From Chrysoperla carnea (lineage: Eukaryota; Arthropoda; Insecta; Neuroptera; Chrysopidae), in assembly GCF_905475395.1 (NCBI RefSeq), contig NC_058338.1, positions 10,244,935 to 10,308,934 of the forward strand: 64,000 nt of DNA, given 5' to 3'. This document shows positions 47,021-60,735 of this stretch, piece after piece; the stretch's first letter is position 1; each line of letters starts with the position of its first letter. A program made the translations under genes and the position numbers. The notes under the pieces are model-generated. The model was not told the DNA's origin. It saw only the letters and a list, made by a program, of their open reading frames with translations, and did not search any database.

Positions 47021-48869
47021 GTTTTAAGTTCTCACTTCCGTCGACAGTCCCCATGATTGTTTTTTGCTTTTTTTTTAATACAATTAATGTTAAATTATAG
47101 TTTAAATAATAGATAGGTAAATAAATATAATAAATAATAATTATATAATAAAATTATTGATAAATGAAATAGTTAAATAAATAGTTAGCTATTTTAATTT
47201 ACTTCATTAAATAAATAAATAAATATATATATATATAAAGGAATAGGTATTCAGATTAATATATTATATAACATATTTTAAAATTTTAATAATAATATTT
47301 ACAATTTTTATATTTATTATTATTTTATTATTTTAATATATCATTGAAAAATTAAAAGTATTTATTTTATCTAACACAATATATAATTAAAAGCAGGTGA
47401 AATTCATATTTCAGATAAAATTTTAAATTAATTTGGTTTATTTATTAGCGTTCGATAAGCGTTTTAGTTTGTCATACATGATTTAAAAAACAATAATTTC
47501 ATGAAATTTCAACCACTGTTTGAAAAAAAGTCTGTTGATTTTTTTCGACAATTAGCTGTACTGTACCTTATTTTTTAGTTCTATAGTTTTAAAGTTCTTT
47601 ATTTCTTAGAACCTGAAAAATCACTATAGTTGTTCGAGCAGTTCTCCGGCCCGAGCTAGCCTTGTTAAATAAAAATTTTGGTGAATATTTCGGACAGAAT
47701 ATTTCGTTACTAACATACTTGCTCTATTTTAAGCTTCTTCGGTGTTCAATTTGATCACTTCTTTCCGCTGTTGGAGTTCAAACTCAAGCATGTCTATAAA
47801 AACTAGACATATTGTCACTCTGAATGAAAACTAGAATGTTTCCCTGAATGAAAAAGTAATAACTTTCCCCGATTCATCTGCTGTTAGCTTCCTCTTCCAT
47901 ATCCTTTTTGTATTTCAAATTCCTTAACTATTATGATTTCCTACGCTTGCTGGTCACTTTTCTTAAAATTTCCTTTTCTGCAGAAATTATTAGAATTAAA
48001 CTGTCATACATTTGAATAACTGAACGAGTATCAATTTCAACGGACTGTCATTCTTTGCATACTTAATTAATTAAAGAACTTCTAGGCACTCTCAACTTTG
48101 TTATCCAATATTGACCCAACGTCGATTTTATCGTCAGGCTTGGTATTTTCTACTTAAGTAGGTTCGTTAAAATAAGGTCACAAACCAAATGCTTCAATTC
48201 CGTTTCGAAGCAATTAAATTTTAGTGGTTTGTTTACTTTTTGATTGTAAATAATTATTATTGATTGAGATAATCAAATCACATCTTCATAGGTATTTATA
48301 AAATTAAAATACAAATTGATTAAATATTTTAATTACTTTCTAATAACTTCCTGCATTTGAATTTGTGGTTATATTTTCAAAACAAATTATACAAAAATTA
48401 AATTCTTATAAAAAAAATTCTTCTTTTTTTTATTATAATGGATTTGTACGGTTAATTACGACCACCAACAACTTGAGTTCGAACATTGGCCGCACGACCA
48501 TTTACGGATGAGTACTTAATTAAACAATTTATTACTGATTAATTCAAATTGTTAATTATTAATAATTAGAATTTATTATTTTTGTTTCGAGTGGTCTATG
48601 GAACGACTAGATCATTAAAAGAGTATAGGCTAGTCATACATTTTACAATCTTGTTGTAAATTACTATGGTTTGTTAACATCCATTTGCTTTAAGTCTGTA
48701 TTTGTATTTAAGCCATCGGTTTTCGCAAAATATTGAGCCTCATTGGAACAGAGTTTGAAAGTAGCAAGGCGTTAACCTGATGGGACTCGAAGAAAATTAT
48801 TAGTAGAGTTTAAATTTTAATAATCAACAGAATAAAAAATAAAATTTACTACAGTTTACAAATTAATAC

Positions 48870-49090
48870 ATACTTGAAATTTCAAGAGTGACTTCCTCTT
48901 GGCGACTTTCTCTCTAGTTTGTCGGATCCAAAAACCACTTGATAACAGTAATACTGCACTGATGAGCTTGCCTACCACCTCGAACATTACTTTAGTTTTT
49001 TAATACATACATATAACACTTTTGCTGAAATGTTTCATAATTATTAATCATAGTGTCCGACAAATGCGATTTTCAGACAGACATAATAGC
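48870..49090. repeat. Family D smaller foldback copy
   Basis: AGTTTGTCGGATCC and ACCACTTGATAACAGTAATA on the left, and AATTATTAATCATAGTGTCC followed by GACAAATGCG on the right, are the family D arm sequences in opposite orientation. The distal arm ends are decayed. Confidence 0.55.
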
Positions 49091-52000
49091 ATAAATATGA
49101 CGATATCATGCTCATTTGAACGGGCTAACAGACACTATTCATTTAAGATACAAAATTTTTGTTCCCTCATCTTGATTCAAAAATTTCTATAATAATCAAA
49201 ATTACAAAAAAGAATAACATATTTTACTTGAATTAATCTCTGAATATAATAATTTATTTAGCCAGTAAGTTAGTGGAGTTCCCCAAAGACCAAAGCTATC
49301 ACGACTTGGTTCATAAATTTGTAGGAAATATGTCTTTAAATTTGCATTTAAAATATAATTGTTTTGCTAAATAAAAATATTTGAATATAATAAACACCTG
49401 TAGAATAACATAATTATTTTTTTTAAATACTGCGTAACCTGCAGGTGTACGTGTAAAATGAAGCATAAATTTTGGATTAACAACTTTGATGACAAAATTT
49501 ATGATATTATGGAAATGAAATATTAACAGGAGAAATTATATCATTTCCAATTTCATTGCAAATATCATCCCATTGATTGTGCTTAATAAAGCTTGGCCCA
49601 TATTTATCAATGTAAATTTTCTATATATACCAATAAGTATCCAGAATAAATTTAATATTTATCGATTTAAAAAAGTGTTTAAAAAAACCAACACAAATTA
49701 ATACTTAAATTAAATGTAGATCTTTATCAAGATGCGCATCTTAAGCATCTCTAAAACTATAAGACAAAAACAAAATACTAATTAGGCCTAAAAACAATTT
49801 TATTTTTATTTTTTCTTTATTTGACACCTGTATAACAACTTTGTGTGTCATTATCTGACTGTCTATTCATACAACAGAGTTTAAGGTCTTTTTTAATACT
49901 TTTTTAAAAGTTGTTGTTCAGTTTTAATTTATTTATTATTAATTGTTAAAAATATAATAATAAACCATTGTAATCAGTTGGAAATTAGTTTCCGCACTCA
50001 AATTTGAAATTTTCACACAACTTGAAAAAAAAATGTCCCACTTGTTCGTGGGACATTTCTGTAGAGACTATGATCCTTTCGTACCTTCTTACATTATAAA
50101 TATCTTCGTACATTGAAGATATTTTTCTGAAAATTTAAGGTATTTATTTTAGAAGTCAAATATTTGTTTTATTCTTTAAAAAAATTTCATTTTATTATAT
50201 TAATTAATTTCAATATCACTTTAAAACTTGGGTTGACTATGGATTTAGAAGTCAACTCAAAATATGTGTACAACACCTAAATTTGGTTTGATCAGGATAT
50301 TTATTATGACATAACACACAATTTCCTTGTACTTAATTTAAATTATCTCTATTATCTTTATCTTCTGATAACTCACTTTCACAACTAATTTTTTCAAATG
50401 AAAAAACATGAAATTTTGACGAAAAATACAATTGAGTCTTCTCAAAATTCATTGATGTCATTCTTTTTGTTAAAAATTTTTTGGCTTTACAAACAAATCA
50501 TAACGATAAGGTGCACAAGGATCATAAAATATTGAAAATTGATTCAACGGCAGATGGCAAATTATTTACTTATATTTTAATAGATTTAATTGATGGTTTA
50601 GTTTGATAATCTATCTAGAATTAAAAGGGGTGGTTTAAAGAGTACTCATCGATCTCTATTTCCCAGAACGTAAACTAATTTTATCTTTAATCAATTTTCA
50701 AACTAAAAATCTTAACTCTTGATTAGACTAACCCTACATGGATATAATATTAAACTCTTGTGTAAATGATTTACAGTGTTTTTTAATTAATTATTTTATT
50801 TTAAAATAAAACATTTTTATTAGTATTGTATTTATGTATTTTAGAATTTCGCTTGTGGTCATTTTCGTTTTGTATGTTTGTTTGTCTTGTGGTTTTTATA
50901 TTATGACTAGTTCTAGTATATACATGTACCTTTGTCTAGAAATCGAATTGGTACTGTAAAATTGTTTGGAATTTATTATTTTAACAAATATTTGTTTTTA
51001 TAGTCATCATAATTTTGTAATCATTGTTTTAACTAAATGCCGAATTTATTACAACGCAACAATAGCTATAAGGAATATTTTCTTTTCTGTAAAATTATTT
51101 GAAATATTTTAAAAGTGTTTATGATTATTTTCATGGTCTCAGTTTTCTTTATTTTCACCGAATCTAGCCAGAATTGCCAGCGATCTCGAATTTGAAAATA
51201 CACTACTTGTTTTGGAGATATATCTTCCTAAAAGCCTCGGTGGCTCTGTCACTCAGGCCTTTGGAGACAAACTAACAATGAAAGGTTCTTAAAGTAATAT
51301 AAATTATAGATTTATTGGCTCCCTATATAAAAATAGTGAGCATTCTTGCTCACTGGCAGAAATACAGTTCAATTACTTTATCGGGAACTGCAGCAAGCAA
51401 TATTCAGAAGCGTTCGACATCCAATAGTCATACAGGCTAAAGAACGCTTAAAGCGCTTTTACAAACCGAAATCCTACCAAAAGAAAACGCGTACTTATAA
51501 GCGAAATGATAAAGCAATCGATAGTAAGCAAGGTTGTTCTTCTAGTTTTTGCTTCCAAGAAGATGGTGATGGGTTGTAAACATTTCCAGAAAGCCTCTAA
51601 AACGACCGCACTGTCATAAACCATAGCTGAAAAATCAGTCTTTCTAAGATAAATCATCATTGCATCTGTTTAGAACTAGCAAAGCAAGTCAACGTGGAAG
51701 AGCTAAAAAATTACCTACTATTCTTTCACTCTTCCAAAGCAAGAAATCATAACACTAGGTATAAATGATTTTTATATGTTTGCAATCAAAGTATCTTTAC
51801 AGCTTCATTATTCCCATCTCTAGAGAAATTAATACTCTCTTCTCTTGATATATATTAATATCATATCATAGAGATTCAATATTGATGTCGGTTTTTTTCT
51901 AATACGATATCAATAATAAGATATCAAGTTATTATCTAAAAATTATTGAATTATTTTATCTAATTTTAATATTTTTGAATATTATATTATATATTTTTAT

Positions 52001-52251
52001 TCAATTATTCTAAATTTAATTAGCCATTATCTACTCATTAATATATTTATTTGAATTCATTATATAGTTATAGTACATGCTTATATCTATTTATTACATA
52101 AATTCCCACATTCATTAAATATTTAATTCATTTATTATTATTTTATAATTTTATTACGTTTAATTTATATATTTAAATTTTTTTTTTTTTTAATAAAATT
52201 TATTCGATTTATTGGCATAATTTTAATTTTTATTTTCATTTATACTCTTAT

Positions 52252-52290
52252 TGAATGCCAAGCAATAAGTATTGAATGCCAAGCAATAAT
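52252..52290. repeat. Short direct duplication ATTGAATGCCAAGCAATAA
   Basis: The 19-mer occurs twice at 21-bp spacing, followed by A/T-rich sequence. Confidence 0.6.
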
Positions 52291-52349
52291 TATTGTTGGT
52301 TTACTTGAAGGACATTGAAGGGTTAAATTTAACCCCTAAAAACTGCCTT

Positions 52350-52400
52350 TACATGGTATTTCAACAATTAATTCAATCAATTGTTTGATTATACCAATTC
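52350..52400 (+). repeat. Family A end fragment
   Basis: ACATGGTATTTCAACAATTA followed by CAATTGTTTGATTATACC matches the distal end of family A. Only about 50 bp remain. Confidence 0.5.
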
Positions 52401-52432
52401 GAATTCAAGATATTCAGAGTTAAGACAGGACA

Positions 52433-52453
52433 ATGTCTTCCGGGTCAGCTAGT
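52433..52453 (+). repeat. Helitron-like 3' end fragment
   Basis: TCTTCCGGGTCAGCTAGT is the typical GC-rich plus CTAGT terminus of these elements. Nothing recognisable lies upstream except a family A scrap. Confidence 0.35.
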
Positions 52454-53196
52454 TAATAATGTAAAGAGTTTAAGTATATTCTAACAAGACGAGAATCAGT
52501 CAACTTTTGTGAATTATTTTTTAACAGAGCAAATTTTTTGTTAATTTTATATAAATGTGTAACTCATAAACATAAAATAAAGAAATTATGGTATTTTGCT
52601 AAATATTCCCGATACCCTGGGATGAAAAAACTCCAGAAATGTGAAAACCCTAGTTACAGTCCTGTATGGATAAAATTAACGTCCATCCAAATAAGTTTCG
52701 TTTTATTCTAAAGTATCTCTGTTAAAAGACACATCTTTAAAGTTGAATGTTGATGACGCGACATACAAGGTATTAAAAATAAATAAATATAAAAAGTTGA
52801 TATAGTTTTTTGTTGTTGTTTACTTTTAATAATGACAAAGAAAGGCACTCAAAGTGATATAGTAAGTTATTTTAATGGTACTTCGACTGGAACCCAAACC
52901 AGCAACGATTTCATTCAAGTCTTAAATACCTAGCTAGATACTGATACTAATATACTGTTCTTATACATATATAGGTACAAAAGGTAAGTATAATAATTTG
53001 ACTCTGAATGGGCTTACTGGCGCTAGGTTTTATGTTAGTTTTTATTGTAAATGACCTTAACTGTAGTCATTTCTTTCAAAAAAAAAAAAAAATATATAAC
53101 ATACTTTTAAATGGACTGTTTTTTGTTATTCTTTTTTTAAGATTAAGTCCATTGATTTTCGAAAGATACAAACGATTAATTTGTTGTTATAGACCC

Positions 53197-53510
53197 TATA
53201 AATATGAAATATATACCAAGGTATACCAATTTTAGTCCCAAGTTTGTAACGCTTAAAAATATTGACAATCCGAACAAAATTTTGGTAACATGTTCAAAAA
53301 AATTACCTCATTAGTCCATTTCCGACTGTCCGTTATATCGAAAATTCAAAAACGAAAAGAGATATCGAGCTGAAATTAGGACGTAAAAAGTTAGTTTGAG
53401 TTCGTAAATGGGCAACATAGATCAATTGAATCTTGGATCTGTAGAACCCATCTTGTAAAACCGTTATAAATAGTAAAAAAGTTTAAATATAAAAGATTTT
53501 TGACATGTTA
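53197..53510 (+). repeat. Family A repeat, truncated (plus orientation)
   Basis: Keeps AGTCCCAAGTTTGTAACGCT, GTCCATTTCCGACTGTCCG and GAGATATCGAGCTGAAATTA through AACCCATCTTGTAAAACCGT. The 3' third, including GGCGCC, is missing and there is a short internal deletion. Confidence 0.75.
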
Positions 53511-53704
53511 AAATTACTTCAAATATCGAAAAATTGTATTCTGACTTTTCGTCTTAAAAATTCGTTATAAAAATTGAAAATATGTATTTCTTTAAAGTGT
53601 CCCTACTATGGTGGTCATACATCCTTTATTAGTCGAGCACAACGGGTTTTTTTTTTGTTTTCAATAATTAATAATTTTACTTCAATTTAAATAGTTTACT
53701 TTTA

Positions 53705-53885
53705 ATTTCCACCGACTAGTTTTGGAGAAATCTATGAAAACATATCATCCATCTGTCGTTTCCCCATAATACTAATGTTAAATATGCCTATTTTTAAATT
53801 TATTTATATATTTAAATAATCGGGCAACCCCCCTCTAAAATTTTCAGAGTTGCTTAAGCTTAAGTCCAACTTCATATAAAAAAAA
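53705..53885 (-). repeat. Dispersed repeat family G, minus copy
   Basis: CACCGACTAGTTTTGGAGAA followed by ATCTATGAAAACATATCAT, then TCGGGCAACCCCC, is the reverse complement of 1235-1430. Confidence 0.5.
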
Positions 53886-54526
53886 ATCAAGCCTATTATC
53901 CAAAATTGCCATGGCGCTCGTACATCCTTAAATAGCTACTTTTCCCCAATTTTCTAGATCAATTTTCTATTATAAAAATACGTAATTCGATTACCGCGTT
54001 GTCATCATCAGTAATCTACTGGTGTAAAACTACTGACTGAATTAATTAAACAATAAAGAAGATATCTTCAAATAACAAGAGATAAGGCACACTTCCTGCC
54101 AATTGCAAAAAACTTTCACCCAAATTATTTATACCTCTTTTCTCCTCTCCAAAAAATAGCATAACAATAAACCTCACACAAAGTGAAAAAAAAAAAATGT
54201 CATTAAAATATTTCACTTTGACCAGACTTAATAAAAATATTTAAGACTACATCATTGTTGTCATAGTTAAATGAACCCTTAAATATAAATAAAAATTTGT
54301 AAAAAAACTATAGTGGTAGGTACCGGAAGTATCATCAACACCAATAAATGAAGGCGCCACATTTGACAGAATAATTTAATAGGTCTAACAAACAAATTAG
54401 TTGAAAAGGTACATTAAGTCAATAAATTACAATGAAAAAAAAAAAAATATATTAGTGACTAAAACGATACGTATTTTTCTCTTACCTGAAATTTAACGGA
54501 TAAATTGATACTAATAAAAGTGTATC

Positions 54527-54856
54527 ACTATACCATGTGTGTTTGAACCATCTAGGCATATACATATCTGTAGTATGACAGAATACATCCGTTTAGTTAT
54601 GCATCTAAGCGAGAGGTATTATATACATGTATTGAACATTAGTTGGAAGACGCTTGGAAAGTAGGAGTTTTTTAGTATGTATGTAACAAAACTCCCACTC
54701 TCTGCATGCATACAACAGAGGATCTGTCGTATCGTATCTGTAGTCTTACAACACATGTATATAATACCTCTCGCTTAGATGCATTACTAAACGGATGTAT
54801 TCTGTCATACTACAGATATCTATATGCCTAGATGGTACAAACACACATGGTATAGT
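54527..54856. mobile_element. 330-bp large foldback element
   Basis: Arms of about 105 bp are almost perfect reverse complements: CTATACCATGTGTGTTTG, CCATCTAGGCATATA and TGACAGAATACATCCGTTTA, then GAGAGGTATTATATACATGT, versus their mirror ending CATGGTATAG. The ~120-nt centre holds GGAAGACGC and ATGCATGCAT-like sequence. Related to the short elements at 4296 and 5210. No coding capacity. Confidence 0.8.
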
Positions 54857-57410
54857 TATAAGATAACAATCTATGTGTTGGTGACACAATATTTACTTAA
54901 GATGTTCTTTTGTTTTAGTTTTTTTTTTTTTTTAAATTTTGGGCTACCTATATGATAATGGTGAGATCGAGTATCAAATTGCTTCTTATCGGTTTTAGTT
55001 TTGATGAAATTATTATAGTTGAGATAGTGTACATCAGTTTGGTGGTTTGCCAATGGGACCACCTTTAATTTAAATGGAAATGTTAAACACAGGTCTGCAA
55101 AAAAATTTCTTTCAGCTGTACGAGTTGTTTATTAGGGAGCTGAATTCAAAAGTAATATCCATTTTCTTCTATCATGTCATAAAAATTGGAAATTCGATTA
55201 ATTAGTAGGGATTATACAAACCCCTGAAATTGAATATGATACTAACTCTTGAAATGTCAGTTTACTTTCTTTCAAAAAAAGTCCTTTTTTTTGTCTTTGA
55301 AACGCTATGTTTCTTATTCTTGAGGCTTTTTCGAGCGTGTTTTCGGTTTCATCTACTCTTTTCCCGATATGTTATCACAAGTTTTTTAGGTATCATTAAT
55401 CTGTGCAGATATAAAATGGTCAACTGACACTTTCTATAACTGCGAGGTTTCATTCATTTTAATTTCTGCGACGTATCAACATTCCCTGAAATCCTCGAAT
55501 TTTTATTTTTCAAAATAAGTTCTGCAAGAAACTCTGTCGGAATCGAATTTTTTTTGGATATGTTGCTCAATTTCAGTGGGTAAAAATCAATGAACTATAT
55601 GCTATCCATAAACTAGGTCGCATTTTGTGAGGAGGGAGAGAGGTCAAAAGGTTTGTTACTGTCTGGAGCCCGGTGAAAACTTAATTTTTTCGGACCCTCC
55701 ATACGAAATCTGTAGTGGTGATAATATTACTTCACTGCACATTATAATTTTTAGCTTGTGTTTCTAGATGTATATTCCGTGTGAGGGCATTTCGATATGA
55801 TGTCATCAATGTATACTGTATAGATGTATTTTGATGACACATATTGTGACGATATCACACATAACATGCATTTAGAAACAGCAGCATAGTTTTAATGATT
55901 GCCAGGCAATAATTTTAAAGGTTGTAAAAAAAGATTTCTTATCTACAAATTCAGATCAGGTGTGTGTGTATGTGTGTGTTTGTGTGTATGTGTGTCTACG
56001 TTTGAATAATATTTGAAAGTGTAATCTGATACATTTTCAGATGACACAGATGAAGATGCAACATTTTTTTTTAAACTGTATGCATCTATATGAGATGAAT
56101 GTTAAGCGCGTGCCGTCATGAGCATAGCATGAAGTATACATCTCACCTCTAACTAGACACTAAGACACAGTACCTAAGAACAACAGATGGAGAGTAAAGA
56201 GGGTGTGTATTTTTATATATATACATAATATATATTATGTATGTTATCTGATCAAATGTTAAGATATTTTTAAAAGAATCCATTATTTTGACATGTTATA
56301 TAACGATATATCTACATTATGGACATTCCATATGACAATTTGTTTTTGAGCTTTAATTAGTATACTTTAAAATTTATTAAAGAAAAATTTTTGGTTGCGG
56401 TTTCATTTATTAGCTTTATATGAATAAACGATGAATTAATAGTACTTACACCAATTTGTTTGTCTACTTATAGATTTAGCCCGTTGAAAAATCAACCAGA
56501 CAAGTTTTCTTTTTATTCAAAAGACAAAGAATTTATTATAATCTGGATAAAAATGTATAATCCATCTCTCAATTACCCATCTCGATGGACAAAACCTTTG
56601 ACTCAAAACTTTTGACTCGATGGACATAGATAATTAAAAGCCTATTCTTATCCTATCCTATAGAGTTCCAATACTATTATTTCGCATACACTCTAAGTAA
56701 AAAAAGAGAAAAAGTGAAATTTACAAACTTTATAAAACCCCCAACAAATGCGATTTATTCCTTGTAAACCGATTTTTGGAGACTTTGCTATAAAAAGTTC
56801 TCAATCGAGTCCGTTCGACCGTTTAAGGGCTACGATGCCACGGAAAAACACACACACGCACAGATAAACACTTTAAACTTATAACACTCCTTCTTAAAAC
56901 AATATCAAACTGATGGTCAAGGACATCAGATGAGATGAAAAGGATACTTAGAGAGCTATCATTTTTTGGGACCAAATTTTTGGAAATATTTCATTTGACT
57001 TTTTTTTTTGCTCGGGGATTAAAAAAAGAAACTTAATAAAATAATTGTTTCATTAACACTGATGTATTTATTAATCGAATAACTTATTTACGAAACTGCA
57101 AAAATAATAATTATTCTTATATCTATTAACATATAAAATAATAATTTTTATGAACAAACAAATAAATAAATAAATAATTACAAAATAAAGTAGCTTGTTA
57201 ATAAAACAATTAGACATGCATGTTAAGTAATAATTTTAAATGGGTAACTAATAATTCTTTAAACATAATTAATAATAATAATAATAAATATAAATAAATA
57301 AATATTTATTATTAATTTATTTGAATATTTAACTTCACCTACAGAACCGGATCATAATAATATTATAATCATAAATTCCCATATCAAGAATGACGCCTTT
57401 ATTATAATAC
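54857..57410. other. Gene-free region with scattered repeat pieces
   Basis: Apart from the TG microsatellite, 56790-56900 has TCGAGTCCGTTCGACCGTTT and a CACACACACG stretch that look like the tail of a dispersed insect repeat. 57160-57300 is AAAT/AAT-rich simple sequence. No gene. Confidence 0.4.
55960..55996. repeat. Imperfect TG-rich microsatellite
   Basis: GTGTGTGTGTATGTGTGTGT and further TG units with A and T interruptions. Confidence 0.85.
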
Positions 57411-57927
57411 ACTAGCTGTGAACTACCCGCTTTGCTGGGCAACATTAACACTTTCACTCCTCCCCTAGGTTACTATCTATCACCTAACTAAATTTCATCA
57501 AAATCCGTTCAGCCGTTTAGGCATGATAGAGCAAAACTCCCAGCAAAAACCATAAAAAATCACTAACTCAATTCAGTTTTCTGCCTACTTGCTACTCCCT
57601 AAGTACGATGACGTGATCATTTTGATCTTATATCCGTTTTTAGGTAACCATCTATTACCTTACTAAATTTCATCAAAATCTGTTCAGCCGTTTAGACGTG
57701 AAAGAGCAAAAGTCCCAACAAAAACGACTAAAAATCACTAACTCAATTTAGTTATCTGCCTACTGCCTACCCCCTAAGAACGATGGCGTGATTATCCTAT
57801 GACCATTTCTAGGTTATCATCTATCACCATACCAAATTTCATCAAAATCCGTTCAGCCGTTTAGGCGTGAAAGAGTAACAGACAGACAGACAGACAGAGT
57901 TACTTTCGCATTTATAATATTAGCATG
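57411..57927 (-). mobile_element. Helitron-like (Lep1-type) element with internal tandem units
   Basis: On the + strand it starts ACTAGCTGTGAACTACCCGC and ends CGCATTTATAATATTAG, the mirror of a Lep1-type start. Inside, a unit of roughly 175 bp (TTTCATCAAAATCCGTTCAG, then CCGTTTAGGC) is repeated two and a third times, with starts near 57465, 57642 and 57811. A CAGA microsatellite occupies 57881-57898. Confidence 0.7.
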
Positions 57928-60735
57928 AATACAGAAGTTTGTAAGAACTATGCAGATGTCAGAATAGAAATCATTCCTGTGAAACTATGGTTTTAATTGA
58001 AGTAGGTATGTGTTTTTTAGACATATTTAAAAAAGTTTTAGATGTTTTAGAAGCACTTCTCTATATGGATGTAGTATTTTGTCACATTTTCATGGGATGT
58101 ATGAAATTATTTAATTTTCTAAAAATTAAGTTCCAGCTAAACTAGAGACAGGTCAGCAAACTAAGCTAGTCGGTGCCGGAAAATGGAAAAGTGATATATA
58201 CCATAATTTCGAGCTGTCAGATAGTGATTTTGAACTGTTTTAAAACTCAAAAGATAAGCGGGAGAAAAAGGGAAAACATTTCTTGCAGCGTTGGCTAGCC
58301 GTAAACGTAGCCAATGCTGATAATCAAAACAAACTAAACAGGAATTCGGAACTAGTTTCAAGCTGTCTTTTGCGATATTTCCAAAAATCATTTGTCTCGA
58401 AAATTCAATACTAGGGTTTTTCGAAATATAAATAAATATGTTAAGAGCGGTAAGGAATGTGGGAGATATTTTCAAGCTTCAACTTGGTGATGAAACCTTT
58501 TCAAAATAGCAAATATTTCCACAAAAAAAAATTTCAAATTTTTACTTAAGAAAAATTACTAAAAAAATTTACAAATGAAAATGGTTTTTCTAAACTATAA
58601 ATTTAAACTCCAGTGACGTCACCACATCGTTTTAACAACGCCATCGCACGTAGAAATGATAAAATAACATGCAGAATGATAAATGGTTTATCTAATTAAA
58701 CGTAAATTTCTATAGAAACAAACTGAAAAATGTAAATTTAGTGTAATTACAATTGGCTCGCAGCCTCCGCGGGTGTAAATACTTAAGGTTTCTCTTAGGC
58801 TAAAGAATTATTGTCGAGTGCATGCCTAGGTCGCAAAAGACGAACTCAATTTAGTTAACAGCAGATTTCGGCTGAATAAGTCCATTGAATTATTGACAAG
58901 AAGTGAACGTACTATATAATATATTTATAAAATTATTATTTATTAAATATTTTTCTGTATTTTCAAACAATAAAATAACATTTCAATTTACTCACATAAT
59001 AAAAATAATTTATTTTCATATTTTTTTATTATTGTTAAAACAATAATTTTGTTTTATTTTTCTGTTTATTTATCAATATCGTTGTAAAGTATGCATTATA
59101 ATAATTTACGACATTTAAAGTAAGTACAACACTAGACATACATTCTTATACGTTTATTGAAGTAAAAAAAAACGCCGTCTTGGTTAGATTGTTACGTTTA
59201 CTATAAAGTATAATAAAGACTGGTTCGCCCACAAACATGTAATGTTTGTTTTCATTTCGGAATTATCTTTCGCCTTTTTATGCTTTGAGTGTAATGTAAG
59301 ATGTGTAGAAACAGTATTAATTGCTGAACTCTCAATGTGTAAAAAATGGACCCTGGAAGAGAAAACGCTTCATCAGTGGCGGATCCACCCATATGGGCAT
59401 GATATGGCATGCCTTTCACCTAAATAGATTTACGATTTAATAAAATTGAAACTCCCATCTGATAATTTTTGGGGGAAACTTTTTTTGTTTGTTTAAAAAT
59501 TCGTTTCAAAAGCATGTAGATTCCAAAAATCGTAAAAAAATCCCAGCAAAATCAGTAGAAGAGTACTTTTGAAAATCAATTTACATACCCCTATATAAGA
59601 TTGAGTTATCAATGAACCAAATGTTGATGTCAAGTACTTAAATATCGATATCTAGGCAGTGGAAAAAGTGATCCAGATGTACCGGCGAATCATTAATGAT
59701 ATTGATTCTACTATTATAAAAGAATAACGACTCTAGATGGTGAAATGGAAAATAGAATGTGAAAATAATTCCGCCGTACCAGAGACGGTAGCGTGCGGCC
59801 AAGATTTGTAGCGTAATTCTTCTGGCCAGCGTATCTACCGCAGAGAGATCGTTTTCTACACTTCACGGGTTACATCTTATCATCTTGGTTGCGTGCCCAA
59901 ATGGGACAGGAAATATTTATGGGCTTGCTTTCCGAAATATCTGGAAATCGATGGTATTATTAACGCTTTCGCGAAAAAAACGAAAGCTTGAATTAAGAAA
60001 AGAACTTAAACATAATTTTTTAATGTAAAATGTATACTGACGTCTAATTTGATTTGAAGTTGTTAAAATGTTATCAAAATTGGTTCAGTAACAAAAATGA
60101 AAGCTTGAATTAAGAAAATAATTTTATTTGAAGCTGTAAAAATTTTATCAAAATTGGTTCAGTAGCTTAGAGTCTAAATCTGACACTGTGATGCGTAAAC
60201 AAACGGACATTTACTATTGAAATTTTTGTGAGTGAACTGTACGAAATCTTGGCCAGGGCGTCGTATATTTTGATATACTTGATATGGCTTAAAAATGCCA
60301 GTAACACACGTACACACATTTACGTACACACATCACGTATACATAATTGATGATATTGATTTAGTAATTTTTTTCTATATAAAGTATGTCAACTATGTGG
60401 ATTATCCAGTTTTTTTGGCGACCACTACCTATAATATATATGGAGGAAGTTGTCTAGGTATGTACGCTATCAAGGTTGTTCCAATTGAAAATTTTAACTT
60501 TCCTTTGCTATCTTAAAATATGTTTATTTACTTAGTGGTTATTATGCATTCTTTCCGAGCCATTATGAATTTGAAAATTTTGTTTTTGGCTGCTGGCAGC
60601 CCATACTTCCCCTTTCTGGTCCAAGCCCCTTCAAAAGCCATAAAAATAGTTAAATAGCAAAAAAAATTACAATAATAATTATGTATTTTAAACTGCATTT
60701 GACCGTTTTAAGATCTTTTACTAAATTTATTAGAA
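57928..60735. other. Gene-free region
   Basis: 59740-59960 is distinctly less A/T-rich and could be a decayed coding relic (phrases such as KWDRKYLWACF appear in one frame) but it has stops and I cannot name it. The direct repeat at 59982 follows. No other gene signal. Confidence 0.4.
59982..60166 (+). repeat. Two-unit direct repeat GAAAGCTTGAATTAAGAAA
   Basis: GAAAGCTTGAATTAAGAAA occurs at 59982 and 60099. Each is followed by a TTTGAAG..GTT/CTG block and TATCAAAATTGGTTCAGTA. The second unit is shorter. It is then followed by AAACAAACGGAC-like sequence typical of the tail of a dispersed repeat. Confidence 0.6.

Larger units (their letters stand above)
49091..53196. other. Gene-free region with one less A/T-rich patch
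   Basis: 51180-51730 is less A/T-rich and has overlapping open frames on both strands (51346-51579 plus, 51448-51660 minus), neither with a recognisable motif. Possibly a decayed repeat or old coding relic. The rest is A/T-rich. Confidence 0.4.

Noticed and set aside
51346..51660. Overlapping plus and minus frames of 77 and 70 codons
   Set aside because: They contradict each other and neither has a recognisable domain or splice partner.
58161..58475. 104-codon minus frame
   Set aside because: No domain, unremarkable composition and no splicing support; length within chance expectation at this A+T content.
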